The translations under genes were made by a program, and so were the position numbers. Shown here in pieces: positions 1-11,889 of a stretch of 64,000 nt of DNA (positions are counted from its first letter, which is position 1; each line of letters begins with the position of its first letter). This DNA is from Takakia lepidozioides (Eukaryota > Streptophyta > Takakiopsida > Takakiales > Takakiaceae): positions 52,530,042 through 52,594,041 of the forward strand of contig CM060734.1 of the NCBI GenBank assembly GCA_030704615.1, read 5' to 3'. The notes beneath the pieces are model-generated. The model saw only the letters and a list, made by a program, of their open reading frames with translations, ran no database searches and was not told where the DNA came from.

Positions 1-1060
1 AAAAGTAGCGGTGATCGTCTGTTTAGAGGATCTGAGGATCTTTGTAATGGTAATGAGCAGAAGTTTGGTCGTACAGCTGGAAATGGTCCTTTTGTCCTTT
101 AGCGTTCATTATACATTTATCCATCGGTCTGATGGTTAACCACCATGGTGGTGTGTGTGGCCTCTGAATTTTGTGGACAGTGCAGAATTCAGAAAACTGG
201 GAGATGGGTTGAGAAGAAAAGAAAGTTCACGAGTTCCAAGTGTTTGAACCCGATACTGGCTGTTTCCGGGAGCAATTTCGGCAGGGAGAGAGTACGGTGA
301 AATGGGTCAAGAATGTGAATTAGAGATGCTCATGTGGGTCCGGAGTGGTGGGGCTGGATGCCAGGCCATAATACGGTCCCAAGCTAATTCTTACCTGGAG
401 TTTCAATCACCTTTAGTTGACAGCGTCAGCAGGTGGGTTCAGGTTCAGAAGGATGAGAGAGACAACGATCTTCTGTACATGATAGTGAACCAGAGACATG
501 GTGGTCTTTGCACACGAGTACTTTCATTGATTTACTCCACGAAGTTCCTTGGCACCAACGGTAAATCCAAACAAAGCCTACGTAGTTGTACAAATGTACA
601 ATGTGCCCGGCTCCGGCAATCCCCACGCCGCGTCCCTTCCCTCTACAGTTTCCAGAGTATCGGTCGCCATGGCTCCGCAAATTAAAGCCTTCCAAGAAAA
701 CCATGTCAGCTGCCCAATTAAATAAGCTTAAAATGGAAGCAGCCAGTCAGCCTTCAACGAGTCGTTTGTTGAAGGGCAGTACTTACCCAAAACGAATCAA
801 AAAAACAAATCCCACAGATCCAGAATAACGAGTGCTACGGTGCTACCGGATGTGTATATTACGCCACAATTAAGCTTTACTCATGAAGGCCCAAGGATCG
901 AATGGACCAGTACAAGTAAAGTGCCAAAATTTATTTATGTGCACTCTTCTTTCTGACGAGAAATGTGACATGCTTTGAACTTCGACAAAGAGAATCTTAA
1001 GCATATATATGTGGATTCAAGCGAGCCCCAGAGATAGCCTCTTGACACTCGTTGCATAAC
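1..1060. other. No recognisable gene
   Basis: Short open frames exist here (for example 302-685 and 586-828 on the plus strand), but they overlap each other on both strands and none shows a domain I recognise. This stretch ends at the target-site duplication of the first copia element. I see no repeat or RNA gene in it. Confidence 0.5.
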
Positions 1061-1065
1061 ATGAA

Positions 1066-1473
1066 TATTGTTTGTGAGAAGTAGTTGGCAACACTTTCCA
1101 CATGCAAGCTCAAGAAAGATACACATCTACTAGACACAAAAACTTGTGAGAGCACCTTACAAGCATAGTATCATAAAGACTAGAACAATATTAGTGACCA
1201 TGGGAAAATATACACTGGCTGACACAACGTGCTCATGCGAATCTAGTGACCCACACACTCAGCTTCATTACAGTGTCACTACAACAGTAAACCTTAGGAC
1301 CAAGGTATGTACTGGCCTCACACATTTGCAACAACGTTCAAACACATGAGGGCTAAAAGAGAGCAGAGCCCATTGCTCTCAATGCTTAAGTAACCAGCAC
1401 TGTAGTTACTAGTAACTACAGTGTCAAGAAGGATGACTCCAGTGTAATCTTGATGAGTTCTCTAGAGCCAAAA
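1066..1473 (-). repeat. 3' LTR of the first copia element
   Basis: Direct repeat of 5815-6213. Both copies run from TATTGTTTGTGAG to a CCAAAA end on the plus strand. This copy carries an extra GTAACTACA-like stretch near 1405-1420 that the other lacks. Confidence 0.88.
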
Positions 1474-1520
1474 CTCCCACTCACTGAGTCAATCCTTTTG
1501 TGAAATAAAAAATGAAGAAA

Positions 1521-4500
1521 TCACACACTTGTGAGACCAATCAGACATCTCATTTGCTGAAACTTCTCGGTCGTGAGCGCTTTCGTCAGGATATCAGTTC
1601 GCTGGTTTTCTGTGTTCACATAAATCATGTTGATAGTTCCAATCAGCTGGTGCTCTCGAATCAGATGGTACGAGATGTCAACGTGCTTTGTTCGGCGGTG
1701 GTACTCAGGATTGTGTACCAAACGAATGGCGGACTAGTTGTCACAATGCAATGGGGTAGGTCCACCCTGCACACAACCAATGGATTGGAGCAAACTGCGC
1801 ATCCATATCACTTCTTTGGTGGCTGCGCTTGCAGCAATATACTCCACTTCTGTTGTACTGGTCGCTGTGCAGGTTTGTTTGCGGTTCATCCAAGCTATTG
1901 GTCCTCCATTGAGGAACAGATGCCAGTCCTGGACTTACGGTCATTTAAGTCCCCGACATAGTCTGCATCACAGTAGCATATCAGATGGTTTATGTCAGGG
2001 CAAGATTTGGGACTCCTTTGAAGTATCTCATGATTCTGGAGACGGCTTGACGATGTGCTTTCTTCGGGTCAGAGCTATATTTGGCAGAACTGCCTATAGC
2101 ATATGAGCTGTCTGGTCTAGTGCCGATGAAGGCGAACTGTAGGCTTCCAATGATCTCCTTGAATGGGAACTTGACATGTATTTCTTCGTCTCTCCGGCTG
2201 ATCTCGTCGAGGCGGCTGTTTGAGTCTGCAGGTATAGTCATGGCATGACTATCGTCATATCCATACTTGTGCAGCTTCTTCATGATATATCTGGTCTGAT
2301 CAACCTTCAGAATCTTCTTGGGGCGGTCTCTTGTGATGTGTAATCCCACATAGACTTCGGCATCTCCTCTGGTGATTTTGAAAGCTCCAGTCATATATTC
2401 GAGGATGTCATCGGCAGCTTTGGAACCTTCTGTGCATATGAGACCATCATCTACAAAAATCGTGAGGATGATGATTGGGTCAATGGCACGGTAATAGACA
2501 CATGGGTTAGGAGGGCTGGCTACAAAACCGTAGGTCTTCAAGAACTCATCGAACCGCTTGTTCCACATACGGCTTGACTTCTTTAGCCTGTAAAGAGCTT
2601 TTATGAGTTTGCATACGGCCTTAGGATTTTCTGCATTCTCAAAACCTAATTGCTGCTCCATGTAGGTTTCTTCATCGATGTTTCCATATAGGAACGCTAT
2701 TCGAATGTCAAACTGTGTGATATTCAGATCCTTCATGGTTGCAATGGATAGAACAGCTCTAATTGAATCAAACTTCGCTACTGGCGAGAATGTCTTGGTG
2801 TAATCCACTCCAGCTTTCTGGGAGTAGCCTCGTGCACAAAGCCTGGCCTTGAATCTGTCGACCTCCCCTTCTGCATTGTATTTTAATTTATAAACTCACT
2901 TGTAGGTGATCTTCTTTCTTCCAGGGGGCAGGTCTGTGAGTACCCAAGTCTCGTTCTTCATAAAGAAACAATACTCATCATACATCGCCTCCAGCCACTT
3001 TTCTCTATCTTTCGAGTTCATAGCTTCATAGAAACTCTCGGGCTCTTCTTGTGTGCTGTGCTCGTATTCAGCAATACATGCTCTTGTCTTTCCAGGGTAG
3101 AACTAGTCATCATAGAGGTCTGGTTTCCTTCTGATTCGAGGCCCTAACTCCTCAGTAGTTGTCATATCATTCCCAGATGTCTGCCTTGTGGCTGGATTAA
3201 GAACGCTCCCTACGGCTTCCATTTGCTCAATGTATGTGTCATCTAGGATCTCCCACTGGTTGGCAAGCTGCTCGGGTTCTTGTGAGCTTGGCCTACTTCC
3301 TTCAGGTTGACTCTTACCCAAAGAAATGATCTCCTAGTTTTCTTCTGGTTTTGAAGCTGACAATTGAATTTCCATTGTAGCAGGTACTTGCACTCCCACT
3401 GCCACTGCCATCGGTACTACTGGAGACATGTCTTCATCAAACTCAATGACATGGCTGGCTGCCCAGGTGTCTCTATCTGGAGACACTCCAGACATATTGT
3501 CTTCGTTGAACACAACATCGCGACTTTCATGAATCTTTTGCTTATCGTTTAGCCACACACGATACTTGCTGGTTGGACTGCAACCCATAAAGACTCCCTC
3601 CACACTTTTGACATGTAACTTCTTTCGAAGTTCTCTCGGAACGTGAACGTATGCATCATAGCCAAAAACTCTCATATGGATTACATATGGTTTTTGCTTG
3701 GTCCATATTTCAAATGGTGTCGTTTCCTTCAAAGTGTGTGTTTCAGTGCAGTTGAGTGTATACACCGCTGTCTGGGCTGCTTCTCCCCAAAATCTTGGGT
3801 GCACTCCACTGTCATATATCATGCTTCGAACTAATTCAACGATGGTTCTGTTCTCTCTTTCTGCAGCCCCGTTCTGTTCCGGTGTATATGCTGTTGTGAA
3901 TTCTTGCTTCACACCAATGTCTCCAAGATAGGCTTGGAACTCTTTTCAAATGAATTCACCGCTTCTGTCTGATTTGAGTGTCTCAACACTGTGTCCAGCC
4001 TCTCTCTTCATCAGTGCGACATAATTCTTGAAGCATGTCAACGCCTCTGACTTCTTTGAAATGTTGTATAGGACCCTGTAGGATGAGTGATCGTCTTTGA
4101 AGATTATGAAATAGCTGGCCCCTCCCACTAACTTGGTGCTGAAAGGGCCACAGAGGTCGGTGTGCACTATACCTCCTATCTGTGATGCTCTAACTCGTAT
4201 CTCCTTCTTCGGGAAAGAACTTCGCTTGGCCTTCCCGAAGATACATCCTTCACAAAACTTTGCCTCCTTCTTACTTGTCAGTATCAAGCCATCTACCACA
4301 TCTTCCGTTGCCATGCGTTGTATCGTCTGACAGTTGACATGACAAAATCTTCGATGCCATACCTCAAGACTCTTGGTTGCTTCACCTTTTGTTTCTCCGA
4401 CAAATGACCCCACAGACGATCGAAAAACCTCCTTCTTGGTGTCTGCGATGTACACTTTGTGTTTCGGTGGCTGTGGGCTTATGTGCAAATGCCACATATC

Positions 4501-5700
4501 ATCAACTGCAGTCCTTTGCATGACAATCGCTCCATCATAAATCAGATAACATGCAGTCAAGGTATACATGGTGGTGCAACATGCTTTGATCGCTCTTCTA
4601 ATCGAGAAGAGACTTCTCCCAAGGCAAGGAAAGTGTAGGACATTTTTCATGTTTCACCAATCTTGATGAGGACGTCAATGTCTCCAACTCCGGCCATTAG
4701 AAACTCAGAGTTGCCCACTCCATGAACCATCTCTTGATCCTTCGATGTGTCACGATAATTCTTGAACCACTCACCGTGCTCAGTCATGTGTTGGGTGCAT
4801 CCAGTGTCTGAGATCCATGCATCTCGATGCTCCTCCTTGGCCAGCTTGAGATTGGCCATGCATGCCTTGAAAGATCCACCAGTCTTTGGCTGTTCTTTCT
4901 TTCTTTCTCCTTCTGACATTCTCTTGCCTAGTGTCCTGGTTCACCATAGTTGTAGCAAACAGTAGTATCCTTCAAAATTTCAATCTCTGCCTTTCTTGCT
5001 TCTCTCTGTTCTTGGGTCAAATATGGGCGGTTGGCTGCACCGCTCGACGTTGATCCAGTTGTCTTGGCCACGAAAACCGTCACTGCCTCTTCTTCAGACG
5101 TCGGCTTCGATCTGCTCTCCTCAGTCAGAAGTCGAAGCGTCAAAAGGTCAAGATCCTTCGTTGGACCTTCATGGACAGTGTCCGAAGCTGATCTGAAATG
5201 TTTCAAATGGGATGGCAGGTTGTACAAGACCTTGGCAATCACAGCTGAATCATCGAAGCTATTGTTGTTCATGCCTCTGAGCTGCTTGATCACCATCTCG
5301 ATTCGTCCAAGAAAATCAGCTATGTCCTCCCCCTCCTCGATTTTGCATTTGAAAAAACTCTCCTGTAGCTAATGGATGTTCTCAATAGCTCTCATCTCAT
5401 GTATCAACGTGAGCTTCTTCCAAAAGGCAAAGGAAGTATCACAGCTCATCAAGTTCTTTAGCAGTCTTCTGTCAACGGCTTGACAAAGTATTCCAAGCGC
5501 CTGACTATCTTTCTTGTCCATGCAGCTATCTCGGCAGGAGTGGCTGGGACTACGTTATCCCCAACTGGCTCTCGAACTACCGTCCCGTACACTATACCCC
5601 ACAACTCTTTGCCACGAAAAATGGCTCTCATTTGGTATTTCCACATGGCAAAACCCTCACCATTAAAACGCTCAATGTTACTAAGCTCCTTCCCCTGATC
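1521..5700 (-). pseudogene. Broken gag-pol of the first copia element
   Basis: Reading on the minus strand from right to left, gag pieces lie at about 5700-4928. They end in a zinc knuckle whose second cysteine is lost (CYNYGEPGH). The protease active site (SDTGCTQHMT) is in 4919-4647. Integrase with its HHCC finger (WHRRFCH, CEGCIFG) and the catalytic regions HTDLCGPF, SDRSGEF and ERENRT occupies 4650-3334. Reverse transcriptase spans about 3100-1990, with FDIRIAFLYG and the catalytic box FVDD. The RNase H end (HRRTKHVD, DILTKAL) lies in 1721-1521. Frame changes and stops separate these pieces, so no polyprotein can be made. Confidence 0.88.
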
Positions 5701-5800
5701 TATCGGATCTCTCTCTTCCCAACTAAAAACAACATAAATGAACTGAGACTAAGCTTTAGGATGATATCTAAAGATAGCTAAACGCACAAAGATACGAAAC

Positions 5801-5813
5801 GTGGGCCCATAAC
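5801..5813 (-). other. Primer binding site matching the anticodon arm of initiator tRNA-Met
   Basis: The minus strand reads GTTATGGGCCCAC just inside the 5' LTR. From memory of the plant initiator tRNA-Met, this is the complement of its anticodon stem-loop (GUGGGCCCAUAAC), not of the 3' end usually used by plant LTR elements. Drosophila copia uses a similar internal site after tRNA cleavage. Confidence 0.75.
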
Positions 5814-5814
5814 A

Positions 5815-6213
5815 TATTGTTTGTGAGAAGTACTTGGCAACACTTTCCATATGCAAGCTCAAGAAAGATACACATCTACTAGACACAAAGACTTGTGTCA
5901 GCACCTTACAAGCATAGTATCATAAAGACTAGAACAATATTAGTGACCATGGGAAAATATACACGGGCTGACACAGCCTGCTCATGCTAATCTAGTGACC
6001 CACACACTCAGCTTCATTACAGTGTCACTACAACAGTAAACCTTAGGACCAAGGTATGTACTGGCCTCACACATCTGCAACAGCGTACAAACACATGAGG
6101 GCTAAAAGAGAGCAGAGCCCATTGCTCTCAATGCTTAAGTAACTAGCACTGTAGTTACTAGTGTCAAGAAGGATGACTCGAGTGTAATCTTGATGAGTTC
6201 TCTACAACCAAAA
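5815..6213 (-). repeat. 5' LTR of the first copia element
   Basis: Direct repeat of 1066-1473. It is flanked on the outside by the ATGAA duplication at 6214-6218 and on the inside by the primer site. Confidence 0.88.
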
Positions 6214-6407
6214 ATGAATCGCTAGCTGAAAGTGACAAGAAGGTTTGTCCACTTAGGCGCTTTTAAATTATAACCTGATTCTAACAAATAGTAACTGCTG
6301 ACTACGTACGGATGCACATCAATTGTACATGCCATAACTTGGGCAGCACTCGAAAGCAACAAGAAGGGAGCTGCGTTAGAACTTAGAACAGGTCACAGCA
6401 TGCAGCT

Positions 6408-6513
6408 GTGAGTGGGTAGAGGGTGTTCGACAGACGCTGGCAAGGGAGGGAAGGGTGCCTGTGAGTGGGTAGAGGGTGTTCGACAGACGCTGGCAAGGGA
6501 GGGAAGGGTGGCT
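6408..6513. repeat. Two-copy tandem repeat, 53-bp unit
   Basis: Two copies begin at 6408 and 6461 with GTGAGTGGGTAGAGGGTG and are almost identical. A partial inverted copy (CGAACACCCT) follows near 6533. Confidence 0.8.
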
Positions 6514-8108
6514 GGCCGCTGCTTAGCTCTGTCGAACACCCTAGGTTCTGTCAGGAGCTGCATACACAACTGGAACAAGCGCCCACATTGTACGTAGTTT
6601 ACAGAGTTGATCGTCTGGATGATTCTAAGAAATTGTAACATCATCTGACATGTATAAGCTCAAAAAGTGGGAGAAAACGATGGATTTGAAGTAATGGGGA
6701 TTAAAAGTAAGTTGGAGTAATGGTCTAGCTCCAGTGACGTGGTTTTTCCCGATAAACAATATGCTCTATCGGTCCAGTTCAGGTCAGGTCTCCAGTACTT
6801 CCGATCGGAAGGAGACCGAGGCCATACTACTAAATCAGAATTTTCCACAAATGGATCGGGATGCACCTAGTCATAACTAGAAGCTAGCATCTCCTGAGGG
6901 CTATGCAAATCAAACATATATTCTGGACAGTATGAGGCCTGAGTATGAACTTTCAAATTATAGGTGTTTTACCATGACGTATGTACATCGTCTCCTTTTG
7001 TACAGCAGCTGTCCATCCATTGGATCACCAGGTGAAGTCACCGAATATTGCTCAGAACCACTTTATATATTGCAATACCCTGTGGGATTATGAGCATAAG
7101 TACTCAGTGCCCCTCCAATTAAGAGCGGGCAATCCGTGGCAGGTTTTAGTGGCCGGAACAATTTGGGTTCACTTCAGCTACATTCCAAAACTGCCTACAA
7201 TCAAACTCCAATGTTGGTAGTGTTGCCTGGCACACTCGTCAGAAATTTCAACAGTCTATATATCTCATCCATATGCCCCCTTTTGTCTGAGTAATGTCGA
7301 TTTCACTGACTTAGCATTCCCTAAATATATATTCTAGATATCGTGGCAGTAGTCGTATCGAGTATAAGGCAGCCTTTGTATCTGCCTTCGACCTCCAGCC
7401 TCCAGGGTTCCCTTTGCATACCAACCAGTAGGTCCGTCTTGGACTGCGGGGTCATAGACTGTAGAATCAAGACCAATATCGTGTAAGAAGAGTACAGCAT
7501 CCTAGCGGGGTATAAACAGCCAGGACGGTCATGGCCATAGTTTGGTCTCGCCTCCCGAGACACTTAATCACAGTTGCCCTTCTCACCTCCATAACTTCGG
7601 TTCGCTTCATTGCTGGTGTTACCACTGAAAATTTCCATAGGTCTAGGGTTTCTCCTACTCTTTCTTCGACATGGGTCGAACGTTGATCTTCCTGTTGCTG
7701 GTTGTGTGATGGCTCAACCTATGCCTACGCTTATATTCCTCTTCACGGGCCATTAATCTTGGTGCAGTATGGTGTAGAGCTCTGGATGAGAGTACATTAC
7801 CCTAGGTAGACGTGGTAGCTTTCCATTGTTCCCTTGTCTTTATGCAAGTTTAAGTTTCTTTTTCTGCGCTATATCTTTGTCTAGAGAGTTTCCATCCCCA
7901 TTAGTGATTCGACACCACCGGGAATATGCTTCTAGAATGTGTACCTGGTTGAAATTTTTATTGCTTCTCCCTCAACAAGGAGGACCCCATATATGTCGGA
8001 GCCACTACAATAGCTATGGGTTTTCCATGTAAACTGGCAATACTATAGGCTCTCTAGCATTTCCTCTAAGAATGCGAGATAATTAGGATAGAAGTTGACC
8101 TAGGAAAA

Positions 8109-8135
8109 AGAGCTCTTAGCTATTCTAAGAGCTCT
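8109..8135. other. Perfect hairpin of unknown role
   Basis: AGAGCTCTTAG and CTAAGAGCTCT form 11-bp arms around the 5-nt loop CTATT. A run of eight T lies about 17 bases downstream. It is not next to a gene and no role is claimed. Confidence 0.5.
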
Positions 8136-8831
8136 GTTCTCTAGCTTTTTTTTGAAAAAGGTCAAATAACTACTATGCAAGTTGATAGTCTAGGAAAGAC
8201 AGCTCACATTTAAATCAGGGAGATACTTCAAAGGAGAGGATTGATCCCAATAGTAGAGGGGGAGGACGGGGAAGAGAATCTTTTATGTCATGTTGCTATA
8301 ATTAATTCTCACTAGACTATCCATTAACTAAGGACCTTGCATGTATGGAAAGGTGGCAAATATGACAATCCAAATGGACCCTTACACAGAAATCGGTTGC
8401 ATCCAGAGTAGGTAAGACAAATTATATCAAGCTCAACCATGTGCAAGAATCAATTAATCAAGTAAAGACCATGCTGAACTCAGTTTTATTTCAGAGTTTT
8501 ATTTGCAAGATTTCCAGATCGAAAGCAGGTACACATTATACTAGTGTTAAGCTACACAAAGCTAATCAACTTCATTATTTTTGGTGTAACATGAAGTAGT
8601 GATTGTAGTCCTTGTTGTAGCTTCCGTTGTCCTCCTATAGAGTCATTCCTGCACATCACAGGTTCGTTTGAATTAGCTACATTAGATGTATCCCAAATCA
8701 TCAAACTTTAGACTAATAATGTACTGGCGAGGTACTGGCCATAGATATGTAAGGACAACCCTTACTAACCTAAGCTGGATTGATACCCTAGTTCTACCAA
8801 TGTGACTTCAGGGATGTTGAAAAGACGAACC

Positions 8832-9245
8832 TTAGAGGTGAGTGCCCCATTTATAGTAGAAAGCTTCAGTTAGCAAGTGAATGCCATCACCCTGAACGCT
8901 CCAATCGCAGGAATGGCAATACGGCATTGTTTGACCACCCCGCGGGTAGGAGCCACCTACCCATACAGGAAAATGAGTCTGGGGATAGCCGGCCGCCTGA
9001 AAATCACATGCAAACAAAGTCGTTCCCCAGAAATTCTCAGTGAAAGAAAAACCCCAACTGCGCCCTGGGAAAATCGTTTTCCATCCCAAGTCATTATCTC
9101 TGGAGGCGCAATGGACTTCAAGATTCTCCCTCAGGTTGTTGAATATGGTGGTGTCATCACAATGTACCTGCCCCACCGCCAGCATCATCACCATGAACAC
9201 AATAACCATGTGGACCACCCCGGCATTCACCTTCAACCCACCCAT
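8832..9245 (-). CDS. S-protein homologue (SPH), MAES/MGG subfamily, divergent member
   Basis: Predicted small secreted protein of 137 residues in the plant self-incompatibility S1 family. I chose the start at 9245 (MGGLKVNAG) because it aligns with the start of the paralogue at 11479. An upstream in-frame Met at 9398 lies around the TATA position. Residues 1-29 look like a signal peptide ending GQVHC before DD. Core features follow: VHCAS, DLGW, WGFSF, TTLFACDF, a YPQTHFPVW stretch, then CHSCDW. The four mature cysteines are those usual for the family. There is no intron. In flowering plants members include the poppy pollen-arrest ligand, but most are of unknown function, so no role is assigned. 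The equivalent of the paralogues' TATA box reads TATATGAA here. Confidence 0.88.
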   Translation of the reverse strand: MGGLKVNAGVVHMVIVFMVMMLAVGQVHCDDTTIFNNLRENLEVHCASRDNDLGWKTIFPGRSWGFSFTENFWGTTLFACDFQAAGYPQTHFPVWVGGSYPRGGQTMPYCHSCDWSVQGDGIHLLTEAFYYKWGTHL

Positions 9246-9393
9246 GGCTCCTCCTCTAGTGTCTCTGACTGATGAAGAGATATTACAGAAAAACCCCGCA
9301 GCTGAAGCTAAGATGAGATCGCTGCTCGAAAGCAACCCATGCACATGGCACAGGCGATGACCAAGAATGAGAGGAACAGCAGCTCTGGCGGGA

Positions 9394-9401
9394 TTCATAT
9401 A
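9394..9401 (-). promoter_or_regulatory. Weakened TATA box of the SPH gene at 8832-9245
   Basis: The minus strand reads GAGTATATGAATCCCGCC, aligned with GAGTATATAAAGCCCGCC in the paralogue promoters. One A has become G inside the box. Confidence 0.5.
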
Positions 9402-9409
9402 CTCGCTAC

Positions 9410-11340
9410 ACTAGCTCGGTAGGTGGGGATGCGATCCCTCTCACAGAAGCCGGGTCCACAGCCATCTCCATCAGATCAGAAAATGCGTTTGGCATTGCCA
9501 GGACCCAGATTTTTAGTCTGAAAATATAGGGATTAAAAAATATATATATATATATATTAAAGAAAGTCCCCTCTGATCTTTTTCTTTTCTTATGTTTTTT
9601 CCAAGGAAACACCAGCCCCAACAACTGGGGCTTAAGGGGGAAAATAAACCATTTCGGGCCCTGTAGACAAACAAACAGGGACGGTGCCCCAGCCCAAACT
9701 CAGGGAGAGACAGCATAACTTACAGGGGTTTGAACCCCAGACCCACAGGCCGACTCATAGACATGCAGATTTTTATACTGGTATAAGATCTCTAATAAAA
9801 ATGATAATAAAAATAATTGCTGTTGAGTTAAATAATTCGAAAACCGGCGATTATACTGGGAAAGGATAAGTATTAGTCATTCGAATACATAATATTCCAG
9901 GAATCTCATCCTAGATTCCCACAGAATATGCTTGAAAAAATCTAAGAGTAGATTGACACCTTATCCTCACGCTTCGTCTGCTACGGCTGCAGACAGCGAC
10001 CTGAGTAGTGCATTGCATCTTGCAGGCATGATTAATGTGGATGCACAACCAAACACTTTTTGAGACTGAGTTGTGTTTTGAAACTTACTGTATTATCTCT
10101 GCAACCATTTCATTTAAGGTCAAGCTTTGATAGTCGATGCTAAAAACATTTTAGAAACAAACATACTTACTAATTTGGGTTCCAAGCTTCTCCGTCCTTT
10201 TCACCCACTTGTTGTTGAACCACTCCCTAAAATGAGGTTAGAATTTAGAGTACTAGGTTTCGTGCAATTAATGCAAGTCCAAGTGATCATCAACTTCAGT
10301 ATTCTTTCTTCCATCTCCCTTCCTAATTCTGTAGGAGGCCGAATGGCAAGGCTTGTGCTTACTGTTGTTCCGATTGACATGATCGGAAAAAACCCACCTG
10401 CTGCGTCAAGTGTTTTGCAATCATTTCAAAGAATTGTTCACATTAGAAGTTCCCTCTCTCAAGTTTTAGGCTCGCACAATTCAGTCTCTCACAAATACCT
10501 CTCCCTTGGCGTTGGTCTTTCTTCATGTCTGGTAGCTGACCGAAGCCTATTCTCTTCTTTATTCTAGCTTCTTTGGACAGCAGATATTTTCAAAAACAAG
10601 ATCTAGATCAGATCGGGAGGAACAATTCTCTTCATTATTCTAGCTTCTTTTGGATATTAGCAGATATTTTCAAAAGCAAGATCTAGAGAACAGGAGGAAC
10701 AATTCTCTTCCTTATTCTAGCTTCTCTGAACAAGGAGCAGCACATATTTTCAAAAACAAGATCTAAAGATCAGGATGAACAATCTGGAATATAGAGAGGA
10801 ACGGCTTTTGTTATAAGAGTAAGTTATCAATGGATCGAGACAGGTTTTATGGAATACCGGCGAGCAGATGCTACTCGATATTCTGTATTGGATTGAACTC
10901 TCTTTGATCAATCTGCACATTGCCACTGATCTATTTGTAGCCAGCATTAATCAGATTCAACCCGGTTTCTGCCCATTTTTCCGATTTTTACCTTCCTTTG
11001 TACAAGTAGCTGACTCATTTTCCAGGTCTAAATCTGCCGATTTCTCGCCAGAAAGAAAACACTGGAACTTGAGATCAAGGAAACCAAATTTAACAAAAAG
11101 AGGAAAATCATTAATGAATGAATTCAATTTAATCTAATTTACTGAACCGTCATCAATTAAATTTTGCCCCAATTGGAGAGTGGATGGTAAGGAATCGGGA
11201 GAAGCAAAAAGTAAACCAATCGTGCAACAGAAAGTAATTCCATAATTAGGCTGAAAATATCTAGAGGGCCTACCGAATGCTTCTCCTTCCTTATCGGCGA
11301 AGCTTGATATCATCGACGGAGGCTCGAGGGGAAGGCGTTG
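9410..11340. other. Intergenic stretch with simple and tandem repeats
   Basis: It contains an AT microsatellite near 9538-9560. A sequence near 9650-9770 holds a box-B-like GGTTCAAACC on the minus strand and could be a SINE remnant. A three-copy tandem repeat lies at 10552-10783. The 146-codon frame at 10127-10567 has no domain I recognise and I do not call it a gene. From about 11140 on, the sequence is promoter flank shared with the inverted paralogue near 27.4 kb. Confidence 0.5.
10552..10783. repeat. Three-copy tandem repeat, about 76-bp unit
   Basis: Copies start at 10552, 10628 and 10705 with CTCTTC(T/A/C)TTATTCTAGC and each contains CATATTTTCAAAA or GATATTTTCAAAA followed by CAAGATCTA. 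They differ by substitutions and small indels. Confidence 0.8.
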
Positions 11341-11347
11341 CCACGAG

Positions 11348-11355
11348 TATATAAA
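11348..11355 (+). promoter_or_regulatory. TATA box of the SPH gene at 11479
   Basis: TATATAAA lies 131 bp upstream of the chosen ATG in the block GAGTATATAAAGCCCGCC. The same block stands before the SPH genes at 38829 and, inverted, at 27160. An upstream block containing GATATCATCGACGGAGGC is also shared by all three. Confidence 0.75.
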
Positions 11356-11478
11356 GCCCGCCAGCTGCTGTTCATTTCATCTCATCGCACAGGTGCCTGA
11401 TCTGTGTTTTGCTTACTGTGTGTTATAGCAGTTGCATCTCCCCACCAGAGGGGGAGGGTAGCAGCTAGAGCAGGATCC

Positions 11479-11889
11479 ATGGCTGAGTCGAAGGTGAATG
11501 CCGGGTTGCAGGTCCACATAGTTTGGGTGTTCCTGGTGATGATACTAATGGGGCAGGTACACTGTGATGACAACGTGAACATAGTCAACAACCTGGGGAT
11601 AAGCCTTGTAGTCCATTGCGCCTCCAGGGACAGTGACTTAGGCTGGCAGACAATTTCTCCGGAACAGACTTGGGGTTTCGGGTTCACACAGAACATATGG
11701 GGAACCACATTGTTTGCATGTGATTTTCAGGCCAATGGCTATCCAAAAACTCATATTCCTGTATGGGCAGGTACCAGTTACACTAAGAAATATCTCTGGT
11801 TCTGCAGTGAGTGCTTGTGGACTGTTTCTTCCAGTGGCATGGAGTTGAACGATTTTGCTTACCTCTACAACTGGGGTGCACAGTCATAA
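11479..11889 (+). CDS. S-protein homologue (SPH), MAES subfamily
   Basis: Intronless gene for a 136-residue secreted protein. I chose the ATG at 11479 because MAES is shared by the three close paralogues and is followed directly by the hydrophobic signal segment (VHIVWVFLVMILMG). Cleavage is likely near VHC-DD. The mature part shows VNIVNNLG, VHCAS, DLGW, WGFGFTQN, GTTLFACDF, YPKTHIPVW and CSECLW, giving the four family cysteines. By eye it differs from the product of 26750-27160 at about nine residues and from that of 38829-39239 at about thirteen. A poly(A) signal AATAAA lies at 12156-12161. The function is unknown; the family suggests an extracellular signalling or defence peptide. Confidence 0.92.
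   Translation: MAESKVNAGLQVHIVWVFLVMILMGQVHCDDNVNIVNNLGISLVVHCASRDSDLGWQTISPEQTWGFGFTQNIWGTTLFACDFQANGYPKTHIPVWAGTSYTKKYLWFCSECLWTVSSSGMELNDFAYLYNWGAQS

Larger units (their letters stand above)
1061..6218 (-). mobile_element. Ty1/copia LTR retrotransposon, complete ends but decayed coding region
   Basis: Two direct long terminal repeats (1066-1473 and 5815-6213) enclose gag, protease, integrase, reverse transcriptase and RNase H remnants in copia order on the minus strand. A 5-bp duplication ATGAA flanks the element (1061-1065 and 6214-6218), which fixes the ends. The LTRs differ by roughly fifteen substitutions and an 11-bp indel by eye, so the insertion is not recent. A pyrimidine run near 1474-1485 reads GTGAGTGGGAGT on the minus strand and is the likely polypurine tract. 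The primer site is at 5801-5813. The element is dead: its coding region is broken into several frames. Confidence 0.9.
6219..8831. other. Intergenic stretch with no supported gene
   Basis: No open frame here shows a known domain. The stretch holds a two-copy 53-bp tandem repeat (6408-6513), whose core is also partly inverted near 6528-6545, and a perfect short hairpin (8109-8135). The right end is the 3' flank of the SPH gene at 8832-9245, with a candidate poly(A) signal (TTTATT on the plus strand) at 8485-8490. Confidence 0.5.

Noticed and set aside
302-828. Overlapping open frames on both strands
   Set aside because: No domain, no promoter signals and conflicting frames; chance is enough to explain them.
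9090-9360. Plus-strand frames opposite the SPH gene at 8832-9245
   Set aside because: They are mirror frames of a well-supported minus-strand gene; the same kind of shadow occurs opposite every SPH gene.
10127-10567. 146-codon plus-strand frame
   Set aside because: No domain or paralogue; AT-rich context followed by tandem repeats.
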